This document shows positions 46,440 to 54,932 of a DNA stretch of 64,000 bases, piece by piece. Positions within the stretch are counted from its first letter, which is position 1, and the number at the start of each line of letters is the position of its first letter. Both the position numbers and the translations under genes were made by a program. This stretch comes from an uncultured Bacteroidales bacterium (lineage in GTDB: Bacteria > Bacteroidota > Bacteroidia > Bacteroidales > Paludibacteraceae): NCBI GenBank assembly GCA_937907165.1, contig CALCUH010000135.1, positions 111,926-175,925 on the forward strand, read 5' to 3'. Below the pieces are notes generated by a model. It did no database searches and had not been told where the DNA came from. It worked only from the letters and a program-made list of their open reading frames with translations.

Positions 46440-46880
46440 GTCCTACTGTCTATTTTTTTAGTTTAGTTATACGGGGCGCTACCCCCGTCCATCGCCGTAT
46501 AAGCGATCTCATACTTTCATATGAGCGTAGACTATATCTTCACCCAACGTCGTTTGGGTGCCCACCACTGTCCAGCGCTTGCTGGCACTTAGTCGTTGAG
46601 GGTTCCGTTTCCGGCTTCCCTGCTGATTTACCATTATATAGATTGTTTAGGATTTAACCATGCAATCATCTCACAACTTTTTTCTGCTTTCGCAACCATT
46701 ACATATTAACCATTTAAGGTTATCCGCTTTGGTATGTAAGCTCGCATAATTAATATATGCTATTCCATTTTTTGTGGAATTTAGGTATTTCCAGCATTTC
46801 AATGGGTTATTTTACGAACCAATTACTTGGAACGGAAACTATTTCACGTGATATTTGTAAAACAATTAATCTGTGTTCTA
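46440..46880 (-). ncRNA. Group I intron catalytic core (5' part of the IStron)
   Basis: The minus strand holds the conserved P7 strands: CAACGACTA at 46598-46590 and AAGATATAGTC at 46540-46530 (GACTA pairs with TAGTC). A Q-like AATCAGCAGG lies just upstream of the first. Extra stems lie between and after them (CACCCAAACG/CGTTGGGTG; TATACGG/CCGTATA). The order fits a self-splicing group I ribozyme read in the same direction as the split gene. Confidence 0.8.
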
Positions 46881-47581
46881 ATTTCGATCAAAGCTCGGCT
46901 TTTTGGCAAATTTTCACCAACATCAGCCGTTGTCATGGTTAACAAGTCCTCGTACATCTGAACGCGATCTTCTCTACTTTCATTTTCAAATGGATCTCTA
47001 TGATATGTAGATATAATTGTCGCTCGCGTCTTTTTTGTAGCCTCGGACATCAAATCTTCGTCGTTTGTTGTCCCTTGCGCCATCAGCATCGGTTCCCAAC
47101 AAACGTTCTCAGAGTCATAAAAGCTCTTATGTTTATATGGCTCATGTAAAGCAATATATCTAAAATAATATTCTGCGCGTGTAATGCCATCGGCAGCCCG
47201 TGTATCATCCGGGTAGAACAAATCTTCATTAAAGATTTTTCTTGCAATATAATCAGAATAATATACTCCGCTTTTTGCACAAATACAATATAATGCATGA
47301 TATTTATCTATATCAGGATAGTTTGACATGATGTTTTGCATCATTGGTTCTATACACTGGTTGCAAACATTCCATCTATATTTTCCCATTTTATCTTCAA
47401 AACCAAATAATGGAAGTGGTATAATTGGGAATTCTTCTTGGCTTTTCTGTTTACCACACGAAGAACACGTCTGTTTCGTTACTTTCTTTCCCCACTGTTG
47501 CAAAGACGTATCTGCACCCAAAGAAATGACGCCTTTATAACTGTTAAACTTATCGTCATTTAATCCTCTATCGACAACCAC
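46881..47581 (-). CDS. Exon 1 of the zinc-finger gene upstream of terL
   Basis: GTG start at 47581 with GGAGGG 7 bases upstream. The first 75 residues carry a zinc-binding site, TCSSCGKQKSQEEF and WNVCNQC (C-x2-C twice). The middle is aromatic and helical (ADGITRAEYYFRYIALHEP). Coding sense continues to ALIEI at 46881; the 12 or so codons beyond that to the stop at 46844 are intron. With exon 2 it makes a 453-aa protein next to terL. DNA-binding and packaging initiation is a reasonable guess, not shown by a family match. Confidence 0.75.
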
Positions 47582-47640
47582 AAATTTCCCTCCTTTTTCT
47601 TTTTTTTAAAAAATAAAAAAATTGTAAAATGATTGAGAAA

Positions 47641-47664
47641 AGGCACACCGTTTCCGATGTGCCT
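47641..47664 (-). terminator. Terminator after the metallophosphoesterase
   Basis: AGGCACA / TGTGCCT stem with ten-base loop, 21 bases past the stop at 47685 and followed on the minus strand by A/T-rich sequence. Confidence 0.7.
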
Positions 47665-47684
47665 ATCTGTCTATCTATTTTTTT

Positions 47685-48905
47685 TTAATTTAATACAATT
47701 TTAACAATATGAAGATCAGGGTCGTCTCTTCTTAGAATCAATAGATTCTGAGATGCTTTCGACGCAAGTCTTAAATTTTTAGCATAAGTATCAGTGCCCA
47801 TTAGACTTCCGTTCATAAGAACCGTTGTTTCTGTCTGCTCATCGGCTCCAAAATGATGTAGATGCGCCATAAGAACAAGATCATAATTTTCGTGCGTCAT
47901 AGCGCTTAATCTTTCGACGACATGATACGGTTTATCCTTGTCACCATGTACTCCGATAACATTTCTGCCCGCAATATTAAATGTGATAATTGCTTCGTCG
48001 AACTCGTTATGATGTACGTTAATCTTATCGCCAAGTCTTCCGACAAGATACCAATGTGTAATACGAGATAATTGTTCGTCATCCATTGCATCATTCTTAT
48101 TTGGTTCAAGGCGCGAATGGTTATCGTAGCAATCATAATAGTCAACGTCAACATCTTCATACAAATCGTTTAGGAATTCTGCCAGCATTTCTGACACACG
48201 CATAATCTGTGTAATTACATCAAATCTGCTCTCGATACGCAATGGGAGATGAATACGCCCGGCAATTAGGTCGGAAAGATTAACGACGTGAATTCTGGAA
48301 ACGCCATTTTCTTTGCAATATTTTTTAGTCTTATGCAAGAGATAAGAGATACGATCTGCTGCAATTTCTGGATTATAAGTGTTCCAGAAATTCTTACAAT
48401 CTATGCCATAATGCCAATCAGAAATCATAAGTATTGCTTCTGCGTCAGCATCTGCATCGACGTCATGAATACTATGCAGCAGTTTTATTGATCCCATTTT
48501 TTCGACGGCGTCCATTGCAATTTCTTTATATAATTCATTACGAGCCGCATTTCTAATATATGCGTTCATCTGAATCCGTTCGTCTTGCATGCGGACGCGT
48601 TCTTTGCGCATTTCAAAATTTAAGTTCTCAAGTCTATCGCTATCATTTGGCGAATGGCGTTCAACAGGATATTCATCAATATCCTGCTTCTTGAACCGTC
48701 CGGCATTATAGCCCGCACAATAATTCTTCCAATCCTTTCGATACTTACTTTCTGTATACGACGCTCCGGTTTGATTGTTGATAAGTTCTGCTACATCTGT
48801 CCACGTCCATCCGTTTGCGTCTCGCATTGCAGAAATTCGATATTGGTACTCCTCGTCCGATTCATTATCCTTAATGCCGAATTCTTTCAAATCAATGTCT
48901 ATCAT
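47685..48905 (-). CDS. Metallophosphoesterase with N-terminal HTH (406 aa)
   Basis: Start at ATG 48905, with AAAGGAA upstream; the TTG at 48923 lies inside that site. Residues ~20-50 look like a helix-turn-helix (NGWTWTDVAELINNQTG). From ~150 the calcineurin-like motifs appear in order: DWHYGI, NLSDLIAG, DNHSR, VHGDKD and MAHLHHFG, with two metal ions expected. Related proteins are common beside the terminase genes of Bacillota phages. Possible substrates are DNA ends or cyclic nucleotides. All metal ligands are present, so it should be active. Confidence 0.85.
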   Translation of the reverse strand: MIDIDLKEFGIKDNESDEEYQYRISAMRDANGWTWTDVAELINNQTGASYTESKYRKDWKNYCAGYNAGRFKKQDIDEYPVERHSPNDSDRLENLNFEMRKERVRMQDERIQMNAYIRNAARNELYKEIAMDAVEKMGSIKLLHSIHDVDADADAEAILMISDWHYGIDCKNFWNTYNPEIAADRISYLLHKTKKYCKENGVSRIHVVNLSDLIAGRIHLPLRIESRFDVITQIMRVSEMLAEFLNDLYEDVDVDYYDCYDNHSRLEPNKNDAMDDEQLSRITHWYLVGRLGDKINVHHNEFDEAIITFNIAGRNVIGVHGDKDKPYHVVERLSAMTHENYDLVLMAHLHHFGADEQTETTVLMNGSLMGTDTYAKNLRLASKASQNLLILRRDDPDLHIVKIVLN

Positions 48906-48936
48906 AAAAAATATTCCTTTCAAATTTTTAGCTATA

Positions 48937-48980
48937 ATATTTCCTTTTCATATTACCATTTTGTGGCTTTCCTTGTAACA
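48937..48980. repeat. 44-bp direct repeat, copy 1
   Basis: Identical to 49010-49053; starts ATATTTCCTTTTCATATTAC and ends TTTCCTTGTAACA. It lies just upstream of the metallophosphoesterase start. On the minus strand it contains a purine-rich AAAAGGAAAT, like a ribosome binding site. Confidence 0.85.
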
Positions 48981-49009
48981 CGCTTTTTTGCTCATGTCGT
49001 TGCGCGTGT

Positions 49010-49053
49010 ATATTTCCTTTTCATATTACCATTTTGTGGCTTTCCTTGTAACA
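49010..49053. repeat. 44-bp direct repeat, copy 2
   Basis: Exact second copy, 73 bases from the first and only 4 bases after the end of the gene at 49057. The 29 bases between copies hold GTCGTTGCGCGTG and have no other feature. Confidence 0.85.
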
Positions 49054-49056
49054 TTT

Positions 49057-49845
49057 TTACTTTCTCGATCCTCTTAACTTTTTCATTGCTATTGCGCTTC
49101 TTTTTTTCTCTTTTTCCTTCCAGCACTTCTCGCAAATCATTCGTTTTGTCTTAGGACCGATAGCAAATTTTTCCCCACAATTTTGACAAACTCTATAATT
49201 TTCAATAAATCGAAATGAATTTGGTACATCGTCAAGCTCATCAACAATTATAACCGGAGAGTCATTACCGTCTTTCGGCATGTTCAATGAATATGTATGG
49301 TATTCAAATTCCTCGCCATCATAAGGATCTATCTTCTTCTTTGTGTTTTGAACGACAATACCTTTATCAACGAGTAATGAATTAAGAATATCGAGGTCAT
49401 TATCAGATCTCATGTGCCTATCCGCTCTCTTAACATATCTCATTAACTTTTTTGGCGGAAACGCCATTTCTCCAATTTCTGTCTTCTTCCTCAAACGATA
49501 ATATGCTACTAATACAAGCACATATTTTTTTTGCCAATCTTTAATATCAAAACTATTAACAAAATCAATATCTTTCTGTGTTATAGTGACTCCGCACTCA
49601 TCAAGATTGACGAAATCACAATTCGACCAATATCTAAAGAATTGCTTTTTAACAAACCTTTGGTTTTCTGTTTTGCCATATCTACTTTCATAAATTTGCT
49701 TCCACAAAAAGAATGAGTGCTCATATGAATAATTGCATACTGTTTTTAAGAATTTGCAAAACCACAAATCTTCTTTCCCCTTCGAATTTGAGAAAAGATA
49801 TTGCTTATATTCAAGCATTTGTTTACAGTGTTCTACTCTGTTCAA
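49057..49845 (-). CDS. Zinc-ribbon protein, first gene of the leftward transcript (262 aa)
   Basis: TTG start at 49845, 39 bases from the -10 box of the leftward promoter. N-terminal ~150 residues are aromatic and helical (LWFCKFLKTVCNYSYEHSFF). A four-Cys ribbon lies near the C-terminus (CQNCGEKF, ICEKCWKE) followed by a basic tail. Being first in the operon, under a strong sigma70 promoter, suggests an early regulator or DNA-binding protein rather than a virion part. No family recognised. Confidence 0.7.
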   Translation of the reverse strand: MNRVEHCKQMLEYKQYLFSNSKGKEDLWFCKFLKTVCNYSYEHSFFLWKQIYESRYGKTENQRFVKKQFFRYWSNCDFVNLDECGVTITQKDIDFVNSFDIKDWQKKYVLVLVAYYRLRKKTEIGEMAFPPKKLMRYVKRADRHMRSDNDLDILNSLLVDKGIVVQNTKKKIDPYDGEEFEYHTYSLNMPKDGNDSPVIIVDELDDVPNSFRFIENYRVCQNCGEKFAIGPKTKRMICEKCWKEKEKKRSAIAMKKLRGSRK

Positions 49846-49883
49846 AAGTTATGTTCGCCACCAATCTTTTATTTTTTGTCTTA

Positions 49884-49912
49884 ATTATACCACATATTAC
49901 TTATTTTGTCAA
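49884..49912 (-). promoter_or_regulatory. Leftward sigma70 promoter
   Basis: On the minus strand TTGACA (49912-49907), a 17-base spacer and TATAAT (49889-49884): both boxes are perfect. The sequence from AAGTACTTGACAAAATA is the same as in the rightward promoter at 50373-50401. Confidence 0.85.
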
Positions 49913-50108
49913 GTACTTTATATATATTTTTTTTAAAAAAAAATAGTGTAAAGTTTTATTTACAAGAAAGTAACAAAGAAGTACTTTTCTTGCGCAACCA
50001 AGAAAAGTACCAAAAGAAGTTGACAAACACATTATCCTGCGGATAATATGTTTGTATTCTTATTGAATATTTTTTATATATATGAATTATTATATTATAT
50101 ATATTATT

Positions 50109-50185
50109 ATCTAGTACTAGTACTAGTTCTAGAATTATAATATATTATATTATCTAGATCTAGATATCTAGTACTAGTACTAGAT
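50109..50185. repeat. CTAG-rich palindromic core
   Basis: Perfect 18-bp inverted repeats (ATCTAGTACTAGTACTAG and its mirror) flank an AT-rich centre that contains more CTAG sites (TCTAGA, CTAGATCTAG). At least nine CTAG tetranucleotides occur in 77 bases, although CTAG is rare in many bacterial genomes. Confidence 0.85.
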
Positions 50186-50233
50186 AATACATATATAAAT
50201 ATCTTTTTATTTATTAAAAAAAATAACTCTACC

Positions 50234-50265
50234 AAAAGATGTAATGCGTTAGCATTGCATCTTTT
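50234..50265. terminator. Hairpin inside the hyperpalindrome
   Basis: AAAAGATGTAATGC pairs with GCATTGCATCTTTT (one G-T type mismatch) with loop GTTA. It has A and T tracts on both sides and so could act as a terminator in either direction, or as a recognised stem in the origin-like region. Confidence 0.6.
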
Positions 50266-50372
50266 CGGGTTCTTTTGGTACTTTTCTTGACCGTTCAAGA
50301 AAAGTACTTCTTTGTTACTTTCTTGTAAAGAAAACTTGATAAAAAAATATATAAAAAATTTTTAAAAAGTAC

Positions 50373-50401
50373 TTGACAAAATAGTATAAACGTGCTATAA
50401 T
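50373..50401 (+). promoter_or_regulatory. Rightward sigma70 promoter of the early operon
   Basis: TTGACA (50373-50378), 17-base spacer, TATAAT (50396-50401), all perfect. The transcript starts near 50408 and has a ~80-base leader (50408-50488) with GAAGACAGAGAGAGG before the first gene; no clear riboswitch is seen there. Confidence 0.88.
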
Positions 50402-50488
50402 GGGTTCACCGGAAGACAGAGAGAGGCAGGTCGGCGCCTTTCTAAAAAATATTTTTATAATAATAAAAGAAAGGAATGGTGGATTATA

Positions 50489-51130
50489 TTGAACAAGTAT
50501 ATGAACTTGTTCAGTAAGCCGAAGCTTTTTGTAGATCCAGATGATATAGTGTTTAATTCATCAGAGGCATTGGTCACAATGCTAAAAAATGATTATACAA
50601 GAAAGAACATCAAGTATGATGAATCCGGCCTGTATAATATTCTGAATAGCGATCAATCTGATGTATATTATGGCGCACTATATAACTCGTCAGAATTTTG
50701 TGATCTTATCAAGATTTCAAACGCGTGCAAGGAATTTTTCAATACTATTTCAAAGAAATTTAATGTCGTTTTTCTTGTGAAAGATGATGGAACGCAAGTA
50801 TCTCGCAAAAAGTCGGCTATGCTGATTTCTGAAATACCAAATAGCAAATGCATAACAACGAAAACGAGCTTTCTTCAACGAACATTTAACGCAAAAGAAA
50901 AAAATATGATTGATATGACGAACGCGATTCAAATAGATGCTCATTGTCACGGCCTATCGAATACAACGGCAAGCCTAAACGTATTATTTACTGGTATGAA
51001 TTTTTGTTTATATAACCAAGACATCGCACAGTGTGACGGAGGCGATAATATTTATTGCTGTTCTTGCTGGGATGACCTTCTTAATATATTACGGTTTGTG
51101 GCTGGTAACAAATCCGAAATGGGGGTCTAA
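50489..51130 (+). CDS. HAD-like phosphatase, 5'(3')-deoxyribonucleotidase type (213 aa)
   Basis: TTG start at 50489 with GGTGG 6 bases upstream; ATG 50501 is an alternative. LFVDPDDIVFNSSEAL near the N-terminus has the DxD-type first motif of HAD phosphatases. FNVVFLVKDDGTQVSRKKSAML holds a candidate second motif and Lys. IQIDAHCHGLSNTTASLNVLF resembles the acidic third motif, but in a weakened form. The C-terminus has Cys pairs (YCCSCWDDLLN). Likely dephosphorylates dNMPs, in balance with the kinase encoded next; may be partly degenerate. Confidence 0.6.
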   Translation: MNKYMNLFSKPKLFVDPDDIVFNSSEALVTMLKNDYTRKNIKYDESGLYNILNSDQSDVYYGALYNSSEFCDLIKISNACKEFFNTISKKFNVVFLVKDDGTQVSRKKSAMLISEIPNSKCITTKTSFLQRTFNAKEKNMIDMTNAIQIDAHCHGLSNTTASLNVLFTGMNFCLYNQDIAQCDGGDNIYCCSCWDDLLNILRFVAGNKSEMGV

Positions 51131-51138
51131 TATATAAT

Positions 51139-51678
51139 ATGTCAAAAATTATAACCGTTTCCGGTAAGGCCAGACACGGCAAGGACACGTTTGCGCTTGC
51201 TGCACAAAAATATTATGAAAGCATGAATAAAAAATGCCTCATATTTCACTACGCAGATGTTTTAAAATTCATCTGTAAAGAATATTTCGGTTGGAACGGC
51301 ATTAAAGACGAGCGTGGACGTTCTATGCTACAACATGTTGGCACAGATATTGTTCGACGCAATAGTCCTGATTGTTGGGTTAACATTGCATCTGAAATCA
51401 TTAAAGGTTTTGGTGACACATTTGACTATATCATTATTGCAGATACAAGATTTCCAAACGAAATAACACATTGGGTTGAAACGCAAAATCCAAATAATGT
51501 TTTAAATGTTCGTATTGAAAGACCAAATTTTGATAACGGCCTAACCGAAGAACAAAAACGGCATCCTTCTGAAACGCTTTTGGATAAATGGCATTTCGAT
51601 TCAACAATTGTTAATGATTGTTCCATTGAAGAATTTGGTAACAGGGTGGAATATCTACTCAAAACTCGCAACTTTTAA
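51139..51678 (+). CDS. Deoxynucleoside monophosphate kinase (179 aa)
   Basis: P-loop GKARHGKDTFA at residues 9-19. The pattern then matches phage dNMP kinases: FHYADVLKFICKEYFGWNG, ERGRSMLQHVGTDIVR, WVNIASEII, IIIADTRFPNEI and RHPSETLLDKW (lid region). It phosphorylates dNMPs to dNDPs for phage DNA synthesis. Stop and next start share TAATG, coupling it to the polymerase gene. Confidence 0.9.
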   Translation: MSKIITVSGKARHGKDTFALAAQKYYESMNKKCLIFHYADVLKFICKEYFGWNGIKDERGRSMLQHVGTDIVRRNSPDCWVNIASEIIKGFGDTFDYIIIADTRFPNEITHWVETQNPNNVLNVRIERPNFDNGLTEEQKRHPSETLLDKWHFDSTIVNDCSIEEFGNRVEYLLKTRNF

Positions 51679-53382
51679 TGTCTTTTTTACCGAATAGAAA
51701 AAAAACACGCAAAAAAAGAGAGGTGACATTAAAGTTGATCAGAGAACAAAATTTATACCAAATTTTAAAGCTATCTGGAAAATTTATCATTGATCATAAC
51801 TTTAATATCGAATCATATTCGTTAAAAGATGCAACGCAAGACGGTAATATCATTAGCGTTGGGGATAATATTTTATTTGATTGTTTACGGCAATATCACG
51901 GAGATAAACGTACATCAAAAGAAATATTTGATCAAGTATCACTTTATCGAACAGCTTTGCGAAGATCAAAAAAAGAAGACAAACAAAGAGAAGCGAGAGC
52001 ATTAGCTGGCGAAATTCGAAGAATATTATTTGTAAAAGATGTGATCAATGTTGAATATCAATCCAAAGGCGATCACGCAAAGGTAGCAAAAAATGGATTT
52101 TATGTAAACGGCATTAAATATATCAGATTTAGTGCCGGAGCAGGACAGCTACGACGGCAAACCGTTACATTTATCAACGAAAATGTGTTTAATGAAATGA
52201 CAAAGCGTTTAATGTGCGGATTAGACGAAAAGATTAAAGAAATTAATCTTGCTAAACTTTCGGCATATTTCGCCTTGTCAACATCATCGATATTGTGGGT
52301 GGATACTCCACGATGCTGTGTCGTCAAAGATTTTAACACAATTATTAAAAATCAAAAAGTTGACTGGATATATAAGGACGACGACGGAGAAGGGCGCGTA
52401 GAAGAACGCGTTATGGATGTTGAATTAAATAGTGCAGACGGACAGGGTCTAATAGATCCGACGTGGGCATCTCACTGGGCATCCAATATGGGGCTCGACT
52501 ACACACCGAGTTCGTTTGTTGTCAGAAGTTGTTTTGTCAAGGGTGATCTTGTTCCGTTTGATTTCAAAGAATATGCTAAAAGAAATGGTATAACAACTAT
52601 TTTTGATAAATATGGGAAAGAGTATAATATTAATGACATTGATGTAATTTTAAGTGAATCGCAATTCAAAATGCATAAATATTATAGTTCTTGGCAAGAA
52701 TATTTGTCATATTTCAACAAGTATAATCTTAAATGGGGTGTTGCGCGATATAATAAAAGGAGCGATCCTGAATACACTCCCGTAAATTATCAGTACATAC
52801 AAGTGCTATCTCTAACGGATCAAGAGATTAACAAATTGATTGAACCAACAGTGGAATGGCTTGAACAGATATGTTCCGGCGATACTTTGTATGCAATGCT
52901 ATATTGTTTCGGCGGATTTGACGCAACTCAAAATATAGAGTATAAGGATATATATTCGAGAGCACAAAACACCGCTATGAAGGCAGTTGTAAAAAATCCT
53001 GAGTTTTTAAAAGATAGTTATGTTCAACGAAAGATATATAGAAATATAGTAGAAGCGATTAACAGATGTAAAATAGGTAAAATATGGATCAGAGGAAATT
53101 ATCAATTCTGTATATCGGATCCAATTGCACAATGCAGAAACGCTCTTGGACTATCACCAGATGGTGAAATACCGGCGGATAATGTATATTGTAATTTCTG
53201 GAACGATAGAAACGTGGATGGGATGGTCGATATATGCAGATCGCCTATGATTGATAAGCACGAGCATAATCCATGCGCATTATACAGAAGCGATGAGGCA
53301 GATTATTGGTATCAATATATTAGAAGTGGATGTATATTTAGTATTTATGATACTAGCGTGTGCCGTATGGAAGATAGTGACT
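51678..53382 (+). CDS. RNA polymerase of the double-psi beta-barrel type (QDE-1/YonO-like), exon 1
   Basis: 568 codons plus one base. Key blocks match polymerases of this family in Bacillota phages: NSADGQGLIDPTWASHWASNMGL-type segment near 255, SSFVVRSCFVKGDLVPFDFKEY, DVILSESQFKMHKYYSSW, KWGVARYNK, IWIRGNYQFCISDPIAQC and DGMVDICRSPM. The exon stops in the middle of the active-site codons, after ...MED-S-D plus T. The unspliced frame reads 27 intron codons to a stop at 53465. The ATG at 51678 overlaps the kinase stop; a TTG at 51735 with GAGAGGTGA upstream is an alternative start. The polymerase probably transcribes later phage genes. Confidence 0.82.
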
Positions 53383-53784
53383 TAACGCAATGGGTCCGCC
53401 GATCGGTGACGTTCGGTAGAAACTTGGTGAACCGCGAAAAGCGGGTGTGTGAGAAATCACGCTAACGGTAAAAATTGCAAAATGTTAGGAAAAAATTATG
53501 AGTTATAATAAAGTAAATATAAATTAGTCCTAATAAAGATAATACCGTGTCAAGCATCGGAGGTAACTCCGATGAAGATGTAACGACTATTGAAAGCTAA
53601 ATAATAAGAAGAAATATCTTATTTGAAAATAAGGTTTATTAAAAAAAACACGAAGCAAGTAGAGTAGCAAATATTTGAAATAATATTTGCGAAGCGCCAA
53701 GGTTCTCCATCTCAGTAACAGATGTGTGAGAATAAGAGATAGTCTACTCCCCTAATAAATATCGGGAAACCGAGGGTACAAAGG
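53383..53784 (+). ncRNA. Group I intron (402 bases) inside the RNA polymerase active-site codons
   Basis: Splicing GAC T^ to ^TT GAT GGT GAC recreates DFDGD and joins two frames in phase. The 5' exon end GACT pairs with GGTC at 53393-53396 with U-G at the cut. The 3' exon TTG pairs with CAA at 53388-53390 (P10). The intron's last base is G. Core motifs are present: AACGACTA (53582-53589) and AAGAGATAGTC (53734-53744) for P7, and AAATTGCAAAATG at about 53471. The intron has no coding frame of its own. Confidence 0.88.
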
Positions 53785-54932
53785 TTGATGGTGACATCGT
53801 TTTAACAACAAATAATCCATACTTTATCAAAGGTTGTGATAAGCCGGGTACAAATGTCATTATGTATGACAAGCCGAGTGCACCGCTTATGAAGATTACA
53901 CAAACAAATATGGTTAACGCCGATTTAAAAGCATTCGGAAATAAGGTTGGCGTATATTCAAATCACGCGACCATATTTGAAGCAATGCGCGGGTTATTCA
54001 CAACCGAAGAAACGAAAGCGCAGATAGAAGAAATTAATTTAAGGAAGAAGTTGTTAAGAGAGATCATTGGGGCGGAAATTGATTCAACAAAAGGTTTGGA
54101 AAAGCCAAAAGAGCCAAGCCGCTTCACCCATAAGGTAAAAATAGATCCGGATGACACAAAGGAAGAAAAAGAGAAGAAATATTATCATAATTCGTTAGTT
54201 ATATCGAAGAAACCATATTTCTTTAGATATTTATATCCGGATTTAAATCAAAGCTATAAGAGATATGAAGCCTCCTATAACGAGATATGTAAGTGTATGT
54301 TCCGCACGAAGTTAAAGAAACTTCTCACTAAGGAAAATAAAAGCGAAGCAGAGAAAGCCTTCGTTCGTAAGTATCATAAGTTCTCCCCTCTTATCAATAC
54401 AAACTGCACTATGAATTTGATTTGTAGAAAGTTTGAAGCCATGGACTTTGATATTAAGTATAGAGGCGAAAACATTTCTATGCTTCCATATTATGATCTT
54501 GGAGAATTTTCTGTTGATGAAAATATTCTTCATCAATTTAGAACGATGTATCAGAGATATTCAAATCGCAAAGCACTTGCTTATATTTCTCAAATTTATG
54601 AAGATGTCGCAGATGACGAATTCAAAGAAATAAGATTTAGTGCGCTCGACGCTATACGAGACGATCTTCAAGCTGAGTTTGCAGAGATGAATATGTCTAC
54701 GATGGACGCTCTTACATATATTAAGATACTTTCATTATCATACGGAAAGTTCAACTGGGGCTTTGCTTGGGATTTATTAGACACATCGATTATTTATTTA
54801 ATTCAACAAAAAGGTGGTACTATTGTTCCCGTAGAAGATGAAAACGGTGTACCATATCTTGGAAGAAAGTATATATTGAAGAATATTCCAAATAATAATA
54901 ATAATGAGGGAGATGACGATCTTGATGATTAA
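53785..54932 (+). CDS. RNA polymerase (QDE-1/YonO-like), exon 2
   Basis: Begins with the last two bases of the Phe codon of DFDGD, then DGDIVLTTNNPYFIKGC and MVNADLKAFGNKVGVYSNHAT, both family hallmarks. The spliced product is 950 aa with the metal-binding DFDGD at residues 568-572. The C-terminal third is helical and Lys-rich and ends in an acidic NNNNNEGDDDLDD. An unspliced message could only give a 356-aa fragment from ATG 53862, without the catalytic aspartates. Confidence 0.85.

Larger units (their letters stand above)
45074..46880 (-). mobile_element. IStron: group I intron fused to an IS605-type tnpB element
   Basis: A 1807-base insertion splits one reading frame. Its 5' part has the group I intron core, and its 3' part carries tnpB followed by structured sequence (45074-45201). 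The 5' splice site after GAAAT (46881) can pair with an internal guide GTTTC at 46839-46835, giving the usual U-G at the cut. The 3' site follows a G at 45074. IStrons of clostridia and bacilli have this layout: they move like IS605 elements and erase themselves from the mRNA by self-splicing. No tnpA is present here. Confidence 0.8.
49951..50337. repeat. Large hyperpalindrome between divergent promoters (possible origin or operator)
   Basis: Arms of 67 bp (49951-50017 and 50271-50337) are inverted copies with only a few mismatches; both contain ACAAGAAAGTAACAAAGAAG. Each arm is itself a hairpin (GTACTTTTCTTG ... CAAGAAAAGTAC). Between them are a stem ATTATCC/GGATAAT at about 50031-50048, a CTAG-rich palindromic core (50109-50185) and a stem at 50234-50265. 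The centre of symmetry is near 50144. It lies inside both -35 boxes and so is not transcribed by those promoters, which points to a DNA-level role: replication origin, partition site or operator. Confidence 0.85.

Noticed and set aside
48937..49053. 44-bp repeat pair with a 29-bp spacer as a mini-CRISPR
   Set aside because: Only two copies, no palindromic repeat, no cas genes; kept as a direct repeat.
50107..50298. 63-codon minus-strand frame in the hyperpalindrome
   Set aside because: It runs through the inverted repeats and CTAG core, has no ribosome binding site, and its Ser-Thr-Arg repeats merely translate the palindrome.
53862..54932. 356-aa frame as an independent gene
   Set aside because: Coding continues upstream of its ATG to 53785, and splicing joins it in phase to the polymerase. 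Alone it would lack the DxDGD motif that precedes it.
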